Positions 8,401-14,825 of a stretch of DNA of 23,461 nt are shown piece after piece. Under the pieces are notes generated by a model. It searched no databases. It saw only the letters and a program-made list of their open reading frames with translations, and was not told the origin of the DNA. The stretch comes from CALMFQ01 sp964495595. Its GTDB lineage: Bacteria > Pseudomonadota > Gammaproteobacteria > Burkholderiales > SCOH01. Each line of letters opens with the position of its first letter. The first letter of the stretch is position 1. The stretch covers positions 1 through 23,461 of the forward strand of contig CAZBWH010000049.1 of assembly GCA_964495595.1 (NCBI GenBank). Reading direction: 5' to 3'. The position numbers were made by a program, and so were the translations under genes.

Positions 8401-8975
8401 GAGTAGCGGCTCATCGCCCAGCCGTGGATGCCGAAATCGAGGAATTCCTGCACCCCGGCCGGATTCAGTACCGGGATCATCAAGGCATCAAAAACGTGGT
8501 CGGTCTGGTGCGGCAGGGTGGAGGATTTGGCGGCGTGGTCGTCGCCTGCAATCAGCAGCACTCCGCCGAATTGGGCGCTGCCGGCAGCATTGCCGTGGCG
8601 GAACACGTCGCCGCAGCGATCGACCCCCGGCCCCTTGCCGTACCACATCGCAAACACGCCCTCGACTTTCGGCTTGGGAAACAAGCCGACTTGCTGGGTG
8701 CCCCAGACTGCGGTGGCGGCAAGGTCTTCGTTCAGGCCGGGCTGAAACTGGACGTTGTGCAATGACAGATAATGCGCTGCCCGGCCGAATTCCTGATCCA
8801 GTCCGCCTAGCGGTGAGCCGCGATAGCCACTGACAAAGCCGGCGGTGTGCCGCCCCGATATTGCATCGCGCTGCGCCTGCAGCATCGGCAGCCGCACCAG
8901 CGCCTGGATGCCGGTGAGGAACACCCGGCCGTGATCGAGGCGGTATTTGTCGTCCAGCGAAAGAGGGTGGTTCAT
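5475..8975 (-). CDS. Fused indolepyruvate ferredoxin oxidoreductase (IorA-IorB type)
   Basis: 1166 residues. Oxidatively decarboxylates aryl (and perhaps branched) 2-oxoacids to acyl-CoA while reducing ferredoxin; cytoplasmic. Domain order: N-terminal pyrimidine-binding half (about 15-230, GFVSGYRGSPLGGLD), transketolase-C-like part (to about 400), TPP-binding half (about 435-610: CSGCPHNTGTR, LGDGTYFHSG at 501-510, NDAVAMTGGQ at 531-540), an Fe-S region (Cys640, 643, 646, 652 and Cys673, 679, 684), a gamma/IorB domain beginning GIGGTGIVTIGGVLG (730-744), and a C-terminal DUF6537-like part. This one-chain form is usual in Proteobacteria, in contrast to the two-subunit archaeal enzyme. The ATG at 8975 has GAGGA 7 nt upstream and matches family starts; the open frame runs 33 codons further back into a repeat element. 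Likely role is aromatic amino acid catabolism. Confidence 0.95.
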   Translation of the reverse strand: MNHPLSLDDKYRLDHGRVFLTGIQALVRLPMLQAQRDAISGRHTAGFVSGYRGSPLGGLDQEFGRAAHYLSLHNVQFQPGLNEDLAATAVWGTQQVGLFPKPKVEGVFAMWYGKGPGVDRCGDVFRHGNAAGSAQFGGVLLIAGDDHAAKSSTLPHQTDHVFDALMIPVLNPAGVQEFLDFGIHGWAMSRYSGCWVTLKAVSDTVESSAIVEVDPVRVDIDLPTDFAMPEGGLNIRWPDPGLAIEERLLHHKLYAVLAYARTNHLNRIVIDSPAPRLGIITAGKSYLDVMQALDDLGIDEKMASEIGLRVFKIGLTWPLEPEGVHAFAEGLEEILVVEEKRQVIEYQLKEQLYNWREDVRPRVIGKFDEQGEWVLPGGRWLLPACGELTPAMIARVIASRIGRYFTSLVIRDRLAFLEQKEQQLQQPREVIPRVPYYCSGCPHNTGTRLPDGSVALAGIGCHYMATWIYPSTKTYTQMGGEGVPWIGIAPFSNTPHIFANLGDGTYFHSGILAIRAAVAAKVNITYKILYNDAVAMTGGQHVDGTLTVPMLTRQLAAEGVGRIVITSDEPDKYDLVDDLADEVTVHHRDELDTIQKQLRTEPGVTILIHDQTCAAEKRRRRKRGKLVDPPRRVFINERVCEGCGDCADKSNCLSVVPVETPFGRKRQIDQSSCNKDFSCLKGFCPALVTLEGDVQIRRDRKAGDALNSLPPLTHPTLPALAAPYGLLVTGIGGTGIVTIGGVLGVAARIDNIGVTVLDQTGLAQKGGAVTSHVRFAARQHQLHAVRIAAGDANAILGCDLVVAATNDCLAKIRQGATRALINAYPSPTGEVLHNPDLRFPAASMEQTLTDAVGEEQIHFINATRIATALLGDSIAANMFMLGCAWQLGLIPVSEAAILEAIALNGSTVTMNQQAFAWGRHAAVDPARVERIAFPELQRTLQRALETTLGEIIEHRAEYLAAYQNEAYAERYRQRVEMVTAAEKRLDPNSEILTRSVARGYFKLLAYKDEYEVARLYSDGTFQQQLGEQFSGDFSLQFHLGASWARLGKDGRKFDLGPWLLPAFKWLARFKWLRGTRFDPFGWQPDRKLERRLIAKYDTTLDTLLSQLRRDNLPQAAGIAALAEKIRGYGHVKQLAAERVLADWDKQLQDYLDHRQAAPAPAAKLRL

Positions 8976-8992
8976 GATGCGTCCTCGCTTCT

Positions 8993-9055
8993 TGAGAGTG
9001 CGCTGATGGGTTGGCGCTTTGCGCGTCACCCCGCTTGCCAAATCAATCAGCGCCT
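8993..9055. repeat. Dispersed palindromic repeat, copy A
   Basis: This 63-bp element starts TGAGAG, contains CTGATGGGTTGGC and closes with CAAATCAATCAGCGCCT. The ends pair as GCGCTGAT with ATCAGCGC, so it can fold as an interrupted hairpin. It resembles copy B (10446-10516), with 27 of 35 matching bases in the right half, and more distantly copy C (11485-11540). It lies in the leader of the oxidoreductase gene, within 20 nt of the start codon. Confidence 0.7.
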
Positions 9056-9139
9056 CTCGTGTGGAAAACGGCACAGCATCAGGCGTGGCCGGTTGTGTAT
9101 ATCAGCAAAGCCTGATGTTATTTACTCTAGACCGCCCGC

Positions 9140-9171
9140 CCGGCAGGCGCCAAGCCCGGGGCGCCGGCCGG
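9140..9171. repeat. GC-rich inverted repeat in the ior-proB intergenic region
   Basis: Arms of 12 bp with a single mismatch (CCGGCAGGCGCC at 9140-9151 against 9160-9171) around an 8-nt loop. It sits 11 bp before the 52-bp palindrome. A weaker 8-bp inverted repeat (CATCAGGC, 9077-9084, with 9110-9117) lies further left. Function unknown. Confidence 0.65.
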
Positions 9172-9182
9172 TAGTCATCGGC

Positions 9183-9234
9183 CTGGGAGCCAATAGGGGC
9201 GCGGCCTGCAGGCCGCGCCCCTATTGGCTCCCAG
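9183..9234. repeat. Perfect 52-bp palindrome upstream of proB
   Basis: Bases 9183-9208 are the exact reverse complement of 9209-9234, with no loop; the centre is CCTGCAGG and the outer ends are CTGGGAGCCAATAG / CTATTGGCTCCCAG. Both flanking bases break the symmetry. It ends 20 bp before the -35 box of the proB promoter, between two divergent genes where no terminator is needed. It may be a small non-autonomous (REP/MITE-like) element or a cruciform-forming or protein-binding site. Confidence 0.9.
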
Positions 9235-9254
9235 TCCGGCTCCTGTGCGCCGGT

Positions 9255-9283
9255 TTGGCCGTGCCCGGCTCTGGGCTTATAAT
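9255..9283 (+). promoter_or_regulatory. Sigma-70 promoter of proB
   Basis: TTGGCC (9255-9260), an exact 17-nt spacer, then a consensus TATAAT (9278-9283). Transcription would begin near 9290, giving a leader of about 30 nt before the proB ATG. proB is often downstream of obgE in betaproteobacteria; here it has its own promoter and divergent neighbour. Not tested experimentally, but the match and the position are good. Confidence 0.75.
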
Positions 9284-9320
9284 CCCCGCCTTCGTGTCGA
9301 GTCGGGTTCTGGGTCAATAG

Positions 9321-10442
9321 ATGAGTGCTTCGGTTGTGCAGCAAAGCCGCCGCCTGGTGGTGAAAGTCGGCAGCAGTCTGGTTACCAATGAGGGGCGTGG
9401 CCTCGATCACGCAGCGCTGTCGCGCTGGGCGAGCGAAATTGCCGAGCTCAACCGGCTGGGTAAACAGGTGGTGCTGGTCAGCTCCGGCGCAATTGCCGAA
9501 GGTCTGCAGCGGCTGGGCTGGAAATCCCGCCCCAAGGCGCTGCACGAATTGCAGGCCGCTGCTGCCGTCGGCCAGATGGGGCTGGTGCAGGCGTATGAAA
9601 GCTGTTTCCGCCAACACGGGCTGAAAACCGCGCAAATCCTGCTGACCCACGAAGACCTGGCCGACCGCACCCGTTACCTGAATGCCCGCTCGACGCTACT
9701 GACGCTGCTGAGCCTGGGCGTGATCCCGATCATCAACGAGAACGACACCGTTACCACCGAAGAAATCAAGGTTGGCGATAACGACACCCTTGGCTCGTTG
9801 GTGACCAACCTGATCGAAGCCGACATGCTGATCATTCTCACCGACCAGCAGGGCTTGTACACCGCCGACCCGCGCAAGAATCCGGACGCACAATTCGTGC
9901 ACGAAGCCGTAGCCGGCACGCCGGAGCTGGAAGATATGGCCGGCGGCGCCGGCAGCAGTGTCGGTACCGGCGGCATGATCACCAAGATCATCGCCGCCAA
10001 ACGTGCCGCCCGCAGCGGTGCACATACCGTGATCGCCTGTGGCCGCGAACAGGATGTATTGCGACGGCTGGCCAACGCCGAGCCGATCGGCACCCGGCTG
10101 ATGGCGCGCACCTCGCCGCTGGCCGCGCGCAAGCAGTGGCTGGCCGATCATCTGCAGCTGCGCGGCAGCGTGGTGCTCGATGCCGGCGCGGTGCAGGCGT
10201 TGCAGAAGGATGGCGTCAGCCTGCTGCCGGTCGGCGTGGCCGAGGTGCAGGGCGAATTCCTGCGCGGCGAGGTGGTCAGCTGCCGCGCCCCGGACGGCCG
10301 CGAAATCGCCCGTGGCCTGATCAATTACAGCGCCGATGAGGCGCGCCGCATCATGCGTTTGCCGAGCAGGCAGATCGAAGCCGTGCTCGGTTACGTGGAC
10401 GAACCGGAATTGATCCATCGCGACAACCTGGTCTTACTCTAA
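9321..10442 (+). CDS. proB: Glutamate 5-kinase
   Basis: 373 residues, full length with both domains. Phosphorylates glutamate to gamma-glutamyl phosphate, the first and feedback-inhibited step of proline synthesis; cytoplasmic. The amino-acid kinase domain (about 8-260) shows VVKVGSSLV, VSSGAIAEG, INENDTV, GDNDTLGSLV, TDQQGLYTADPRKNP and GTGGMITKIIAAKRA. A PUA domain follows (about 275-365), ending in the usual VLGYVDEPELIHRDNLVLL-type tail. The ribosome site is weak. proA and proC are not in the window. The stop codon is followed within 4 nt by repeat copy B. Confidence 0.97.
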   Translation: MSASVVQQSRRLVVKVGSSLVTNEGRGLDHAALSRWASEIAELNRLGKQVVLVSSGAIAEGLQRLGWKSRPKALHELQAAAAVGQMGLVQAYESCFRQHGLKTAQILLTHEDLADRTRYLNARSTLLTLLSLGVIPIINENDTVTTEEIKVGDNDTLGSLVTNLIEADMLIILTDQQGLYTADPRKNPDAQFVHEAVAGTPELEDMAGGAGSSVGTGGMITKIIAAKRAARSGAHTVIACGREQDVLRRLANAEPIGTRLMARTSPLAARKQWLADHLQLRGSVVLDAGAVQALQKDGVSLLPVGVAEVQGEFLRGEVVSCRAPDGREIARGLINYSADEARRIMRLPSRQIEAVLGYVDEPELIHRDNLVLL

Positions 10443-10445
10443 TCA

Positions 10446-10516
10446 TGAGAGCCCTGATGGATTGGCTGCGCCGCGTGCCTTGCACGTCATCCCGTTGGCC
10501 CGATCAATCAGCGCCT
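10446..10516. repeat. Dispersed palindromic repeat, copy B
   Basis: A 71-bp relative of copy A: TGAGAG, CTGATGGATTGGC, then GCCTTGCACGTCATCCCG and CGATCAATCAGCGCCT. Compared with A it has about 10 extra bases (TGCGCCGCGT) after the left arm. The left CTGAT and right ATCAG ends pair. It occupies most of the gap between proB and the first DUF3617 gene, and stops 9 nt before the latter's ribosome site. Confidence 0.7.
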
Positions 10517-10537
10517 TCCCATCCAAGGAGCAGCGAA

Positions 10538-10978
10538 ATGAATCCACGGCACACCCTGCCAACCCTTCTGACCGCCAGCCTGCTGGCGCTGGCTGCCCAC
10601 GCTGCCGCTGCCGGCATCGAGCCTGGCCAGTGGGAATTCAGCGTCAAGACCGATGTCGAAGGCCTGCCGCCTGCCCAGCATCCGCTCAAGCTGGCCCGCT
10701 GCATCAGCAACCAGGATGCCGACAACCTGCTCAAGCTGTTGCCACTGGCGCCCGGCGCCACTCCCGATACCTGCAGCGTGACCGAGCGGCACCAGACCGG
10801 CAGCAAGCTGACTTACCGCATCAGCTGCCCTGGCATGCCCAGCGTCACCACCACCGGCGAAGCCACCCTGGCTGGTGCAGCGCTCAACGGCGCGGCCACT
10901 TCGCGGCTCGATGCCGTCAGTTACCACAAGCAGTTGCAGCAAAGCTACAGCGGCAAGCGCACCGGCCCCTGCCGCTGA
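10538..10978 (+). CDS. DUF3617-family exported protein (first of a tandem pair)
   Basis: 146 residues with a signal peptide ending in AHAAAA before about residue 26. The mature part starts GIEPGQWEFSVKTDVEGLP, the typical DUF3617 opening (PGxWE), with four conserved-type Cys at CISNQDAD, DTCSV, ISCPG and the C-terminal PCR that probably form two disulfides in the periplasm. The function of the family is unknown. Start chosen at 10538 because AAGGAG lies 7 nt upstream; the longer open frame reads through repeat copy B. Its paralogue follows 68 nt downstream. Confidence 0.85.
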   Translation: MNPRHTLPTLLTASLLALAAHAAAAGIEPGQWEFSVKTDVEGLPPAQHPLKLARCISNQDADNLLKLLPLAPGATPDTCSVTERHQTGSKLTYRISCPGMPSVTTTGEATLAGAALNGAATSRLDAVSYHKQLQQSYSGKRTGPCR

Positions 10979-11046
10979 GCAGCCGGTTTACTTTGCCGGT
11001 CAGCCGGCCTACAGTGCAAATTCCATTTCATCGAAAGGGGCGTTAC

Positions 11047-11484
11047 ATGAAACGTATTCTGGGCCTGCTGGCGCTAACCGTAGCCGGATCGGCTTTGGCC
11101 GCACCGGCTGCCAACATGCAGGAAGGCGAGTGGGAAATCTCCACCAAAATGACCATGCCGGGCATGCCGATGCAAATGCCGGCCACCAGCGTAAAAATCT
11201 GCGTCACCAAGCAAGACATCGCCGAAGGGCGCAAGACCCTGCCGCAAGCCTCCGACAACAAGAACAAGTGCGAGATGCTCAACCAGAACATGTCCGGAAA
11301 CACCGTCAGCTACAAGATGGTCTGCAGTGGCGAGCAGAAAATGACCATGACCGGGTCGATCACCTATTCCGGCACCTCGTATTCGGGCAAATCCAAGGTC
11401 GAAATGTCCGGCGGCCCGCACGGCAACATGGTCATGGAGCAAGACTACGCAGCCCGGCGCGTGGGCGAGTGCAAGAAAAAATGA
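11047..11484 (+). CDS. DUF3617-family exported protein (second of a tandem pair)
   Basis: 145 residues with a signal peptide ending in ALA before residue 19. The mature part reads AAPAANMQEGEWEISTKMTMPGMPMQMPATSVKIC, close to the DUF3617 consensus with its Met/Pro-rich segment; four Cys at KICV, NKCEM, MVCSG and the C-terminal GECKKK match the spacing of the upstream paralogue. Ribosome site AAAGGGG about 6 nt before the ATG. The unusually Met-rich composition recalls metal-binding periplasmic proteins, but that is only a hint; the family role is unknown. Confidence 0.88.
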   Translation: MKRILGLLALTVAGSALAAPAANMQEGEWEISTKMTMPGMPMQMPATSVKICVTKQDIAEGRKTLPQASDNKNKCEMLNQNMSGNTVSYKMVCSGEQKMTMTGSITYSGTSYSGKSKVEMSGGPHGNMVMEQDYAARRVGECKKK

Positions 11485-11540
11485 CCCTGCCTTGATTGGC
11501 TTGCCGGGCGCTGCCCGCCACCCGGAATCAATCAGACGCC
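11485..11540. repeat. Dispersed palindromic repeat, copy C (divergent)
   Basis: Outer arms TGATTG (11493-11498) and CAATCA (11529-11534) enclose a GC hairpin CGGGC-GCT-GCCCG; the right end AATCAATCAG-A-CGCC matches copies A and B. It fills the whole gap between two convergent genes and overlaps the NRDE stop codon, so it may also act as a bidirectional transcript end, though no U-run is seen. Membership in the family is less certain than for A and B. Confidence 0.5.
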
Positions 11541-12296
11541 GCTCAGCGCAAAGTTGAAGCGGCGTTGTTGTTTTTGCCCGTCGTCGGCAAAGCTGCGCTC
11601 GATAAACTCGACCTGCTGCCGCTGCAATCGCAGCAAGGTCGATGCACGGGTGCCGTAGCCGGGAGCGCTGACGAAAATCGACGCCAGCCGGCGTTCCCAC
11701 TCCAGGCCGATGCCAGTGTCCGGCAGGCAGGTATCCGGCGGAATGTCGCGGTCTGCCAGCAAGGCAAACAGCGTTGCCTCGTCCAGAGCGCAATCCGCCA
11801 GGTGAGCCGCTAGGCCTTGTTTCAGCTTGCCCACCTTGGGCCACGGCGTATCCAGCAGGTGATTCGATACCACGTACAGCCCCGCCAGCAAGATGTCGGC
11901 CCGCTGTTCGGTGCTGGACAGGTAGACCAGTTGTACGCCGTCGAACAGCAGCAGGTTGAAACCGTTGTAGTCCGCCAGACGTGGCAGCAGGCTGGCGGCA
12001 TACGCCGGTGCGGCTTGCCCGCTGCGCAGAAAGCCGGCAACCAGCTCGCCACGGCTGGGCGACTGGGGCTTGAGGTTGGCCGGATCGCGGAAATTGGTCA
12101 GCGCTGCCACCCGGCCGCTGCGGCTCATGGCCAGCCAGCTACCGCCGGCCTGCAGGTCGCGCCCGCCGAGAATGTCAGGCGCGTCCGGCCACCAGTCGGC
12201 CGGTGCGGTGGGGCGGCTGAAGAATTCATCCCGGTTGGCGGCAACCAGCAGCGGATAAGCGGGGTGTTGGCGATAGCTGAGGGCAATGATGCACAT
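11532..12296 (-). CDS. NRDE / TANGO2-family protein
   Basis: 254 residues. Opens with MCIIALSY and then AANRDEFFSRPT, giving the diagnostic Asn21-Arg-Asp-Glu24 motif; Cys2 after Met removal is the expected N-terminal nucleophile position of this Ntn-like fold. Further family blocks are ILGGRDLQAGGSWLAMS, ALTNFRDP and a C-terminal YGTRASTLL. The family (TANGO2 in eukaryotes) is linked to heme or lipid handling, but a bacterial enzymatic activity is not settled. The ATG at 12296 was chosen because Met-Cys is invariant at the start; the longer frame to 12371 lacks support. There is no clear ribosome site. Divergent from the TusA-like gene, 57 nt apart. Confidence 0.9.
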   Translation of the reverse strand: MCIIALSYRQHPAYPLLVAANRDEFFSRPTAPADWWPDAPDILGGRDLQAGGSWLAMSRSGRVAALTNFRDPANLKPQSPSRGELVAGFLRSGQAAPAYAASLLPRLADYNGFNLLLFDGVQLVYLSSTEQRADILLAGLYVVSNHLLDTPWPKVGKLKQGLAAHLADCALDEATLFALLADRDIPPDTCLPDTGIGLEWERRLASIFVSAPGYGTRASTLLRLQRQQVEFIERSFADDGQKQQRRFNFALSGV

Positions 12297-12310
12297 TTGC
12301 GTTTTGGCGT

Positions 12311-12338
12311 GGCTTGCAATAGATTGGCGGGCTTGCAA
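12311..12338. promoter_or_regulatory. 9-bp direct repeats between NRDE and TusA-like genes
   Basis: GGCTTGCAA occurs at 12311-12319 and again at 12330-12338, 19 bp apart start to start (nearly two helical turns), inside the 57-nt divergent gap. This could be a pair of operator half-sites serving both genes. No known regulator is recognised. Confidence 0.35.
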
Positions 12339-12353
12339 AACAGGATGATTGTC

Positions 12354-12581
12354 ATGGAATTCGACCAGCAAATCGATCTCTCCGGCCTCAATTGCCCATT
12401 GCCGATCCTGCGCACCAAAAAGGCTCTGGCCACGCTGCAGTCTGGCCAGGTTCTCAAGGTCATTGCCACCGATCCGGCAACGCCGAAAGACTTTGACGCC
12501 TTCGCCCGCCAGACCGGCAACACCCTGCTGCAGTCGGCGGAGGAGGGCGGTAAATTCCTGTTCTGGCTGCGTCGCAAGTAG
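12354..12581 (+). CDS. TusA/SirA-like sulfur-carrier protein
   Basis: 75 residues. The family signature LNCPLPILRTKKAL carries the persulfide-bearing Cys14 in CPxP, followed by the usual LxxGQVLKVIATDPxTPKDFDAFARQTGN sheet-helix pattern. Such proteins pass sulfur between a cysteine desulfurase and acceptors such as tRNA thiolation or molybdenum-cofactor enzymes. The ATG at 12354 has AGG 9 nt upstream; an in-frame ATG three codons earlier overlaps that site. A much longer open frame extends upstream but is the antisense of the NRDE gene. Which pathway it serves cannot be read from the neighbours. Convergent with the EAL regulator, only 6 nt between stops. Confidence 0.9.
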   Translation: MEFDQQIDLSGLNCPLPILRTKKALATLQSGQVLKVIATDPATPKDFDAFARQTGNTLLQSAEEGGKFLFWLRRK

Positions 12582-12587
12582 CGGCCG

Positions 12588-14825
12588 TCAGCTGTGGGCC
12601 CTGAGCCAGCGCAGGAATTCCACCGCCGGCATGGCCCGTCCGTACAGGAACCCCTGAGCCTCCTGGCAACCCATCTGTTGCAGGATCGTCGCCTGGGCTT
12701 CGGTTTCCACCCCTTCAGCAATCACCGTCATCGACAGGTTCTGCCCCAGTCGCACGATCATTTCTGCAATGCTGGTGCGTGAAGCAGTCGAGTCAATGTG
12801 CGCCACGAAGGCGCGGTCGATTTTCAACCGGTCGACATTCAGTTTCTGCAGGTAAGACAGCGATGAAAAACCGGTGCCAAAATCGTCGATTGCCAGCGAT
12901 ACGCCCAAGGCTTTGAGCTGGCCGAGGATGCTCTCCATGGCCAGCGCTCCTTCCATTGCGACCGATTCGGTGATCTCCAGTTCCACCATCGCCGGGTTGA
13001 TACCGATGTCGTCCAGCACCCGTTTGACCATGCCGACAAAGCCGGGGCTGCGAAACTGCACCATCGAGACATTGATGGCGATGCGCATCTCGGGAAAGCC
13101 GGTCTGATGCCAGCGCCGTGCCTCGACACAGGCCGAGCGCAGCACCCATTCCCCCAGGTCGATGATCAATCCGGAATATTCCGCCAGTGGAATGAAGCGG
13201 TCAGGCGAGACATTACCCGCCGGCGTGTGCCAGCGCAGCAGTGCCTCTGCGCCAATGACGCGGCCCGGCTGCTGCAGATCGATCTGGGGCTGATAATGCA
13301 GCTCCAGCCCCTGCGCTTCGATCGCAGCACGCAGATCGTGCAGCAGCGTCAGGCGGGTTTTGGTTTCGTGCTCCATTTCTTCGGTGTAATAGCACGAGCG
13401 GCCACGCATGTTGTTCTTGGCACGGTTCAGGGCAATGTGTGCGTGTTGCATCAGTGTCTGGGCCGAGGCGGCTTGCTGATCCAGCCGAACCAGTCCGATC
13501 GTGCCTCTCACCCGCAGGAAATACTCGCTGACGCCGAACGGCGAGTCGAACTGCCGCAGTAGCCGCTGTGGGTCGACCTGCTCGTCCGGGCCGAACACGG
13601 CAAACGTGTCGGCGGCAATCCTTGCCAGCACCGTTGGCCGCTGCAGGCTGCCTTGTACGCGCTCGGCAACGGCCTTCAACAGCTTGTCACCATTCTCGTG
13701 CCCCAGCGCATCGTTGATTTCCGAAAAATGGTCGATATCGATCAGTCCGATCGTCCAGCCGGCAATGCCGCTGGCCTGCTGGGCCTCGATCAGCTGTAGC
13801 AGGCGGGTACGGTTGGGCAGGTTGCACAGCAAATCACTGAATGCGTAGGCATTCAGCCGCTGGAACAGGTCGACGTTTTCGAAACCTATCGCGATGTTGG
13901 CGCTGAATACTTCCAGCATCTGGGTATCGAGTGGCGACAGGGGCACAGCCGTGTTCAGATAGACCGCGATCTCCCGCTGCGTACTGGTCTGGAAAAATAG
14001 CGTGGTATAACGCGGAGTCGCCAGGCTGATGCGCCGCTCAAGGCAGGAGCGCAGGGCTTGGGCGATCTGGCTGTCACCGATCTCATGCAGTGGGTGGTTC
14101 ATCCAGCCACGGAATCGGCCTGCTGCGCTGACGATCACCGGCTCTTCCAGCATTTCGGTGCCATCCTGGCGGATTTCGGCCTTGGCAGCGATCAATCCCT
14201 CCGGTGGCAAGCCAATCAGTGCCGAAATCTGCGTCAGCACGCCTTCGGCAAAGTTTTCCAGTCCGCGACGGGCAAACAGGTCGTTGGCCGAGTCGACAAT
14301 TTGTCGCAATCCCCGCCGGCTGGCCGATATGGTTGCCAACTGGTCGTAAGAGCGGATGGCCGTGGTCAAGGTGGTGACCAGCCGGGTCAGGGTCAGCTCG
14401 GCCTTGGTCTTGTAATCGTTGATGTCGTAGTCGCGGATCGCCTGCAATTCCGGTGCGTAGCCCGGTTGGCCCGTGCGCAACACGATTCGTACTTCAGCCA
14501 GCCCCAGCTCATCACGGATCACTTTCACCATGGTCAGCCCGGAATCATCCTTTTCCATGACCACATCAAGGAAGATCAGCGCGACATCGCGCCGTTCCTG
14601 CAGCACCTGGCGGGCTTCCTGGCCTGAATAGGCGTGCAGGAACTCGATACCGCGGCCGGCGACCGTCACATCCTTCAACGCAAAGGTGGTGGCGGAATGA
14701 ACATCCGGATCATCATCGACAATCAATACCGGCCAGCACAAGCCACTGGCCGATTCGATGACGCTGCCCTGTTCGTCATCGTCGAACTGCAGCAGATCGT
14801 CATCGGCAGATTGGGGGGGGGTCAT
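12588..14825 (-). CDS. Response regulator REC-DUF3369-GGDEF(degenerate)-EAL
   Basis: 745 residues; predicted cytoplasmic c-di-GMP phosphodiesterase output of the adjoining kinase. REC domain (about 32-155): acidic pair Asp37/38, phospho-acceptor Asp87 in LIFLDVVM, Thr118, Lys in DYKTK. DUF3369 (about 165-325). GGDEF-like domain (about 330-480) whose signature is AADTF (404-408), so no cyclase activity is expected. EAL domain (about 495-740) with Glu527 in EALLRW, Asn585 in INVS, Glu617 in EITES, Asp647-Asp648, Lys668, Glu704 and Gln724, so it looks active. Its ATG overlaps the kinase stop as ATGA, implying translational coupling. Codons 2-4 form a run of nine C bases, a possible phase-variation tract. 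Confidence 0.92.
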   Translation of the reverse strand: MTPPQSADDDLLQFDDDEQGSVIESASGLCWPVLIVDDDPDVHSATTFALKDVTVAGRGIEFLHAYSGQEARQVLQERRDVALIFLDVVMEKDDSGLTMVKVIRDELGLAEVRIVLRTGQPGYAPELQAIRDYDINDYKTKAELTLTRLVTTLTTAIRSYDQLATISASRRGLRQIVDSANDLFARRGLENFAEGVLTQISALIGLPPEGLIAAKAEIRQDGTEMLEEPVIVSAAGRFRGWMNHPLHEIGDSQIAQALRSCLERRISLATPRYTTLFFQTSTQREIAVYLNTAVPLSPLDTQMLEVFSANIAIGFENVDLFQRLNAYAFSDLLCNLPNRTRLLQLIEAQQASGIAGWTIGLIDIDHFSEINDALGHENGDKLLKAVAERVQGSLQRPTVLARIAADTFAVFGPDEQVDPQRLLRQFDSPFGVSEYFLRVRGTIGLVRLDQQAASAQTLMQHAHIALNRAKNNMRGRSCYYTEEMEHETKTRLTLLHDLRAAIEAQGLELHYQPQIDLQQPGRVIGAEALLRWHTPAGNVSPDRFIPLAEYSGLIIDLGEWVLRSACVEARRWHQTGFPEMRIAINVSMVQFRSPGFVGMVKRVLDDIGINPAMVELEITESVAMEGALAMESILGQLKALGVSLAIDDFGTGFSSLSYLQKLNVDRLKIDRAFVAHIDSTASRTSIAEMIVRLGQNLSMTVIAEGVETEAQATILQQMGCQEAQGFLYGRAMPAVEFLRWLRAHS
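14813..14821 (-). repeat. Nine-base C tract after the start of the EAL regulator
   Basis: On the coding strand the gene begins ATGA followed by nine C and AA. Reading by hand, loss of one C leads to a stop about 34 codons in and gain of one C to a stop at codon 9, both before the REC domain. Such tracts are classic slippage sites in contingency genes; whether it varies here is unknown. Confidence 0.7.

Noticed and set aside
11817..12353. Long upstream extension of the TusA-like reading frame
   Set aside because: It is antisense to the NRDE gene; the TusA fold is complete in the 75 residues starting at 12354.
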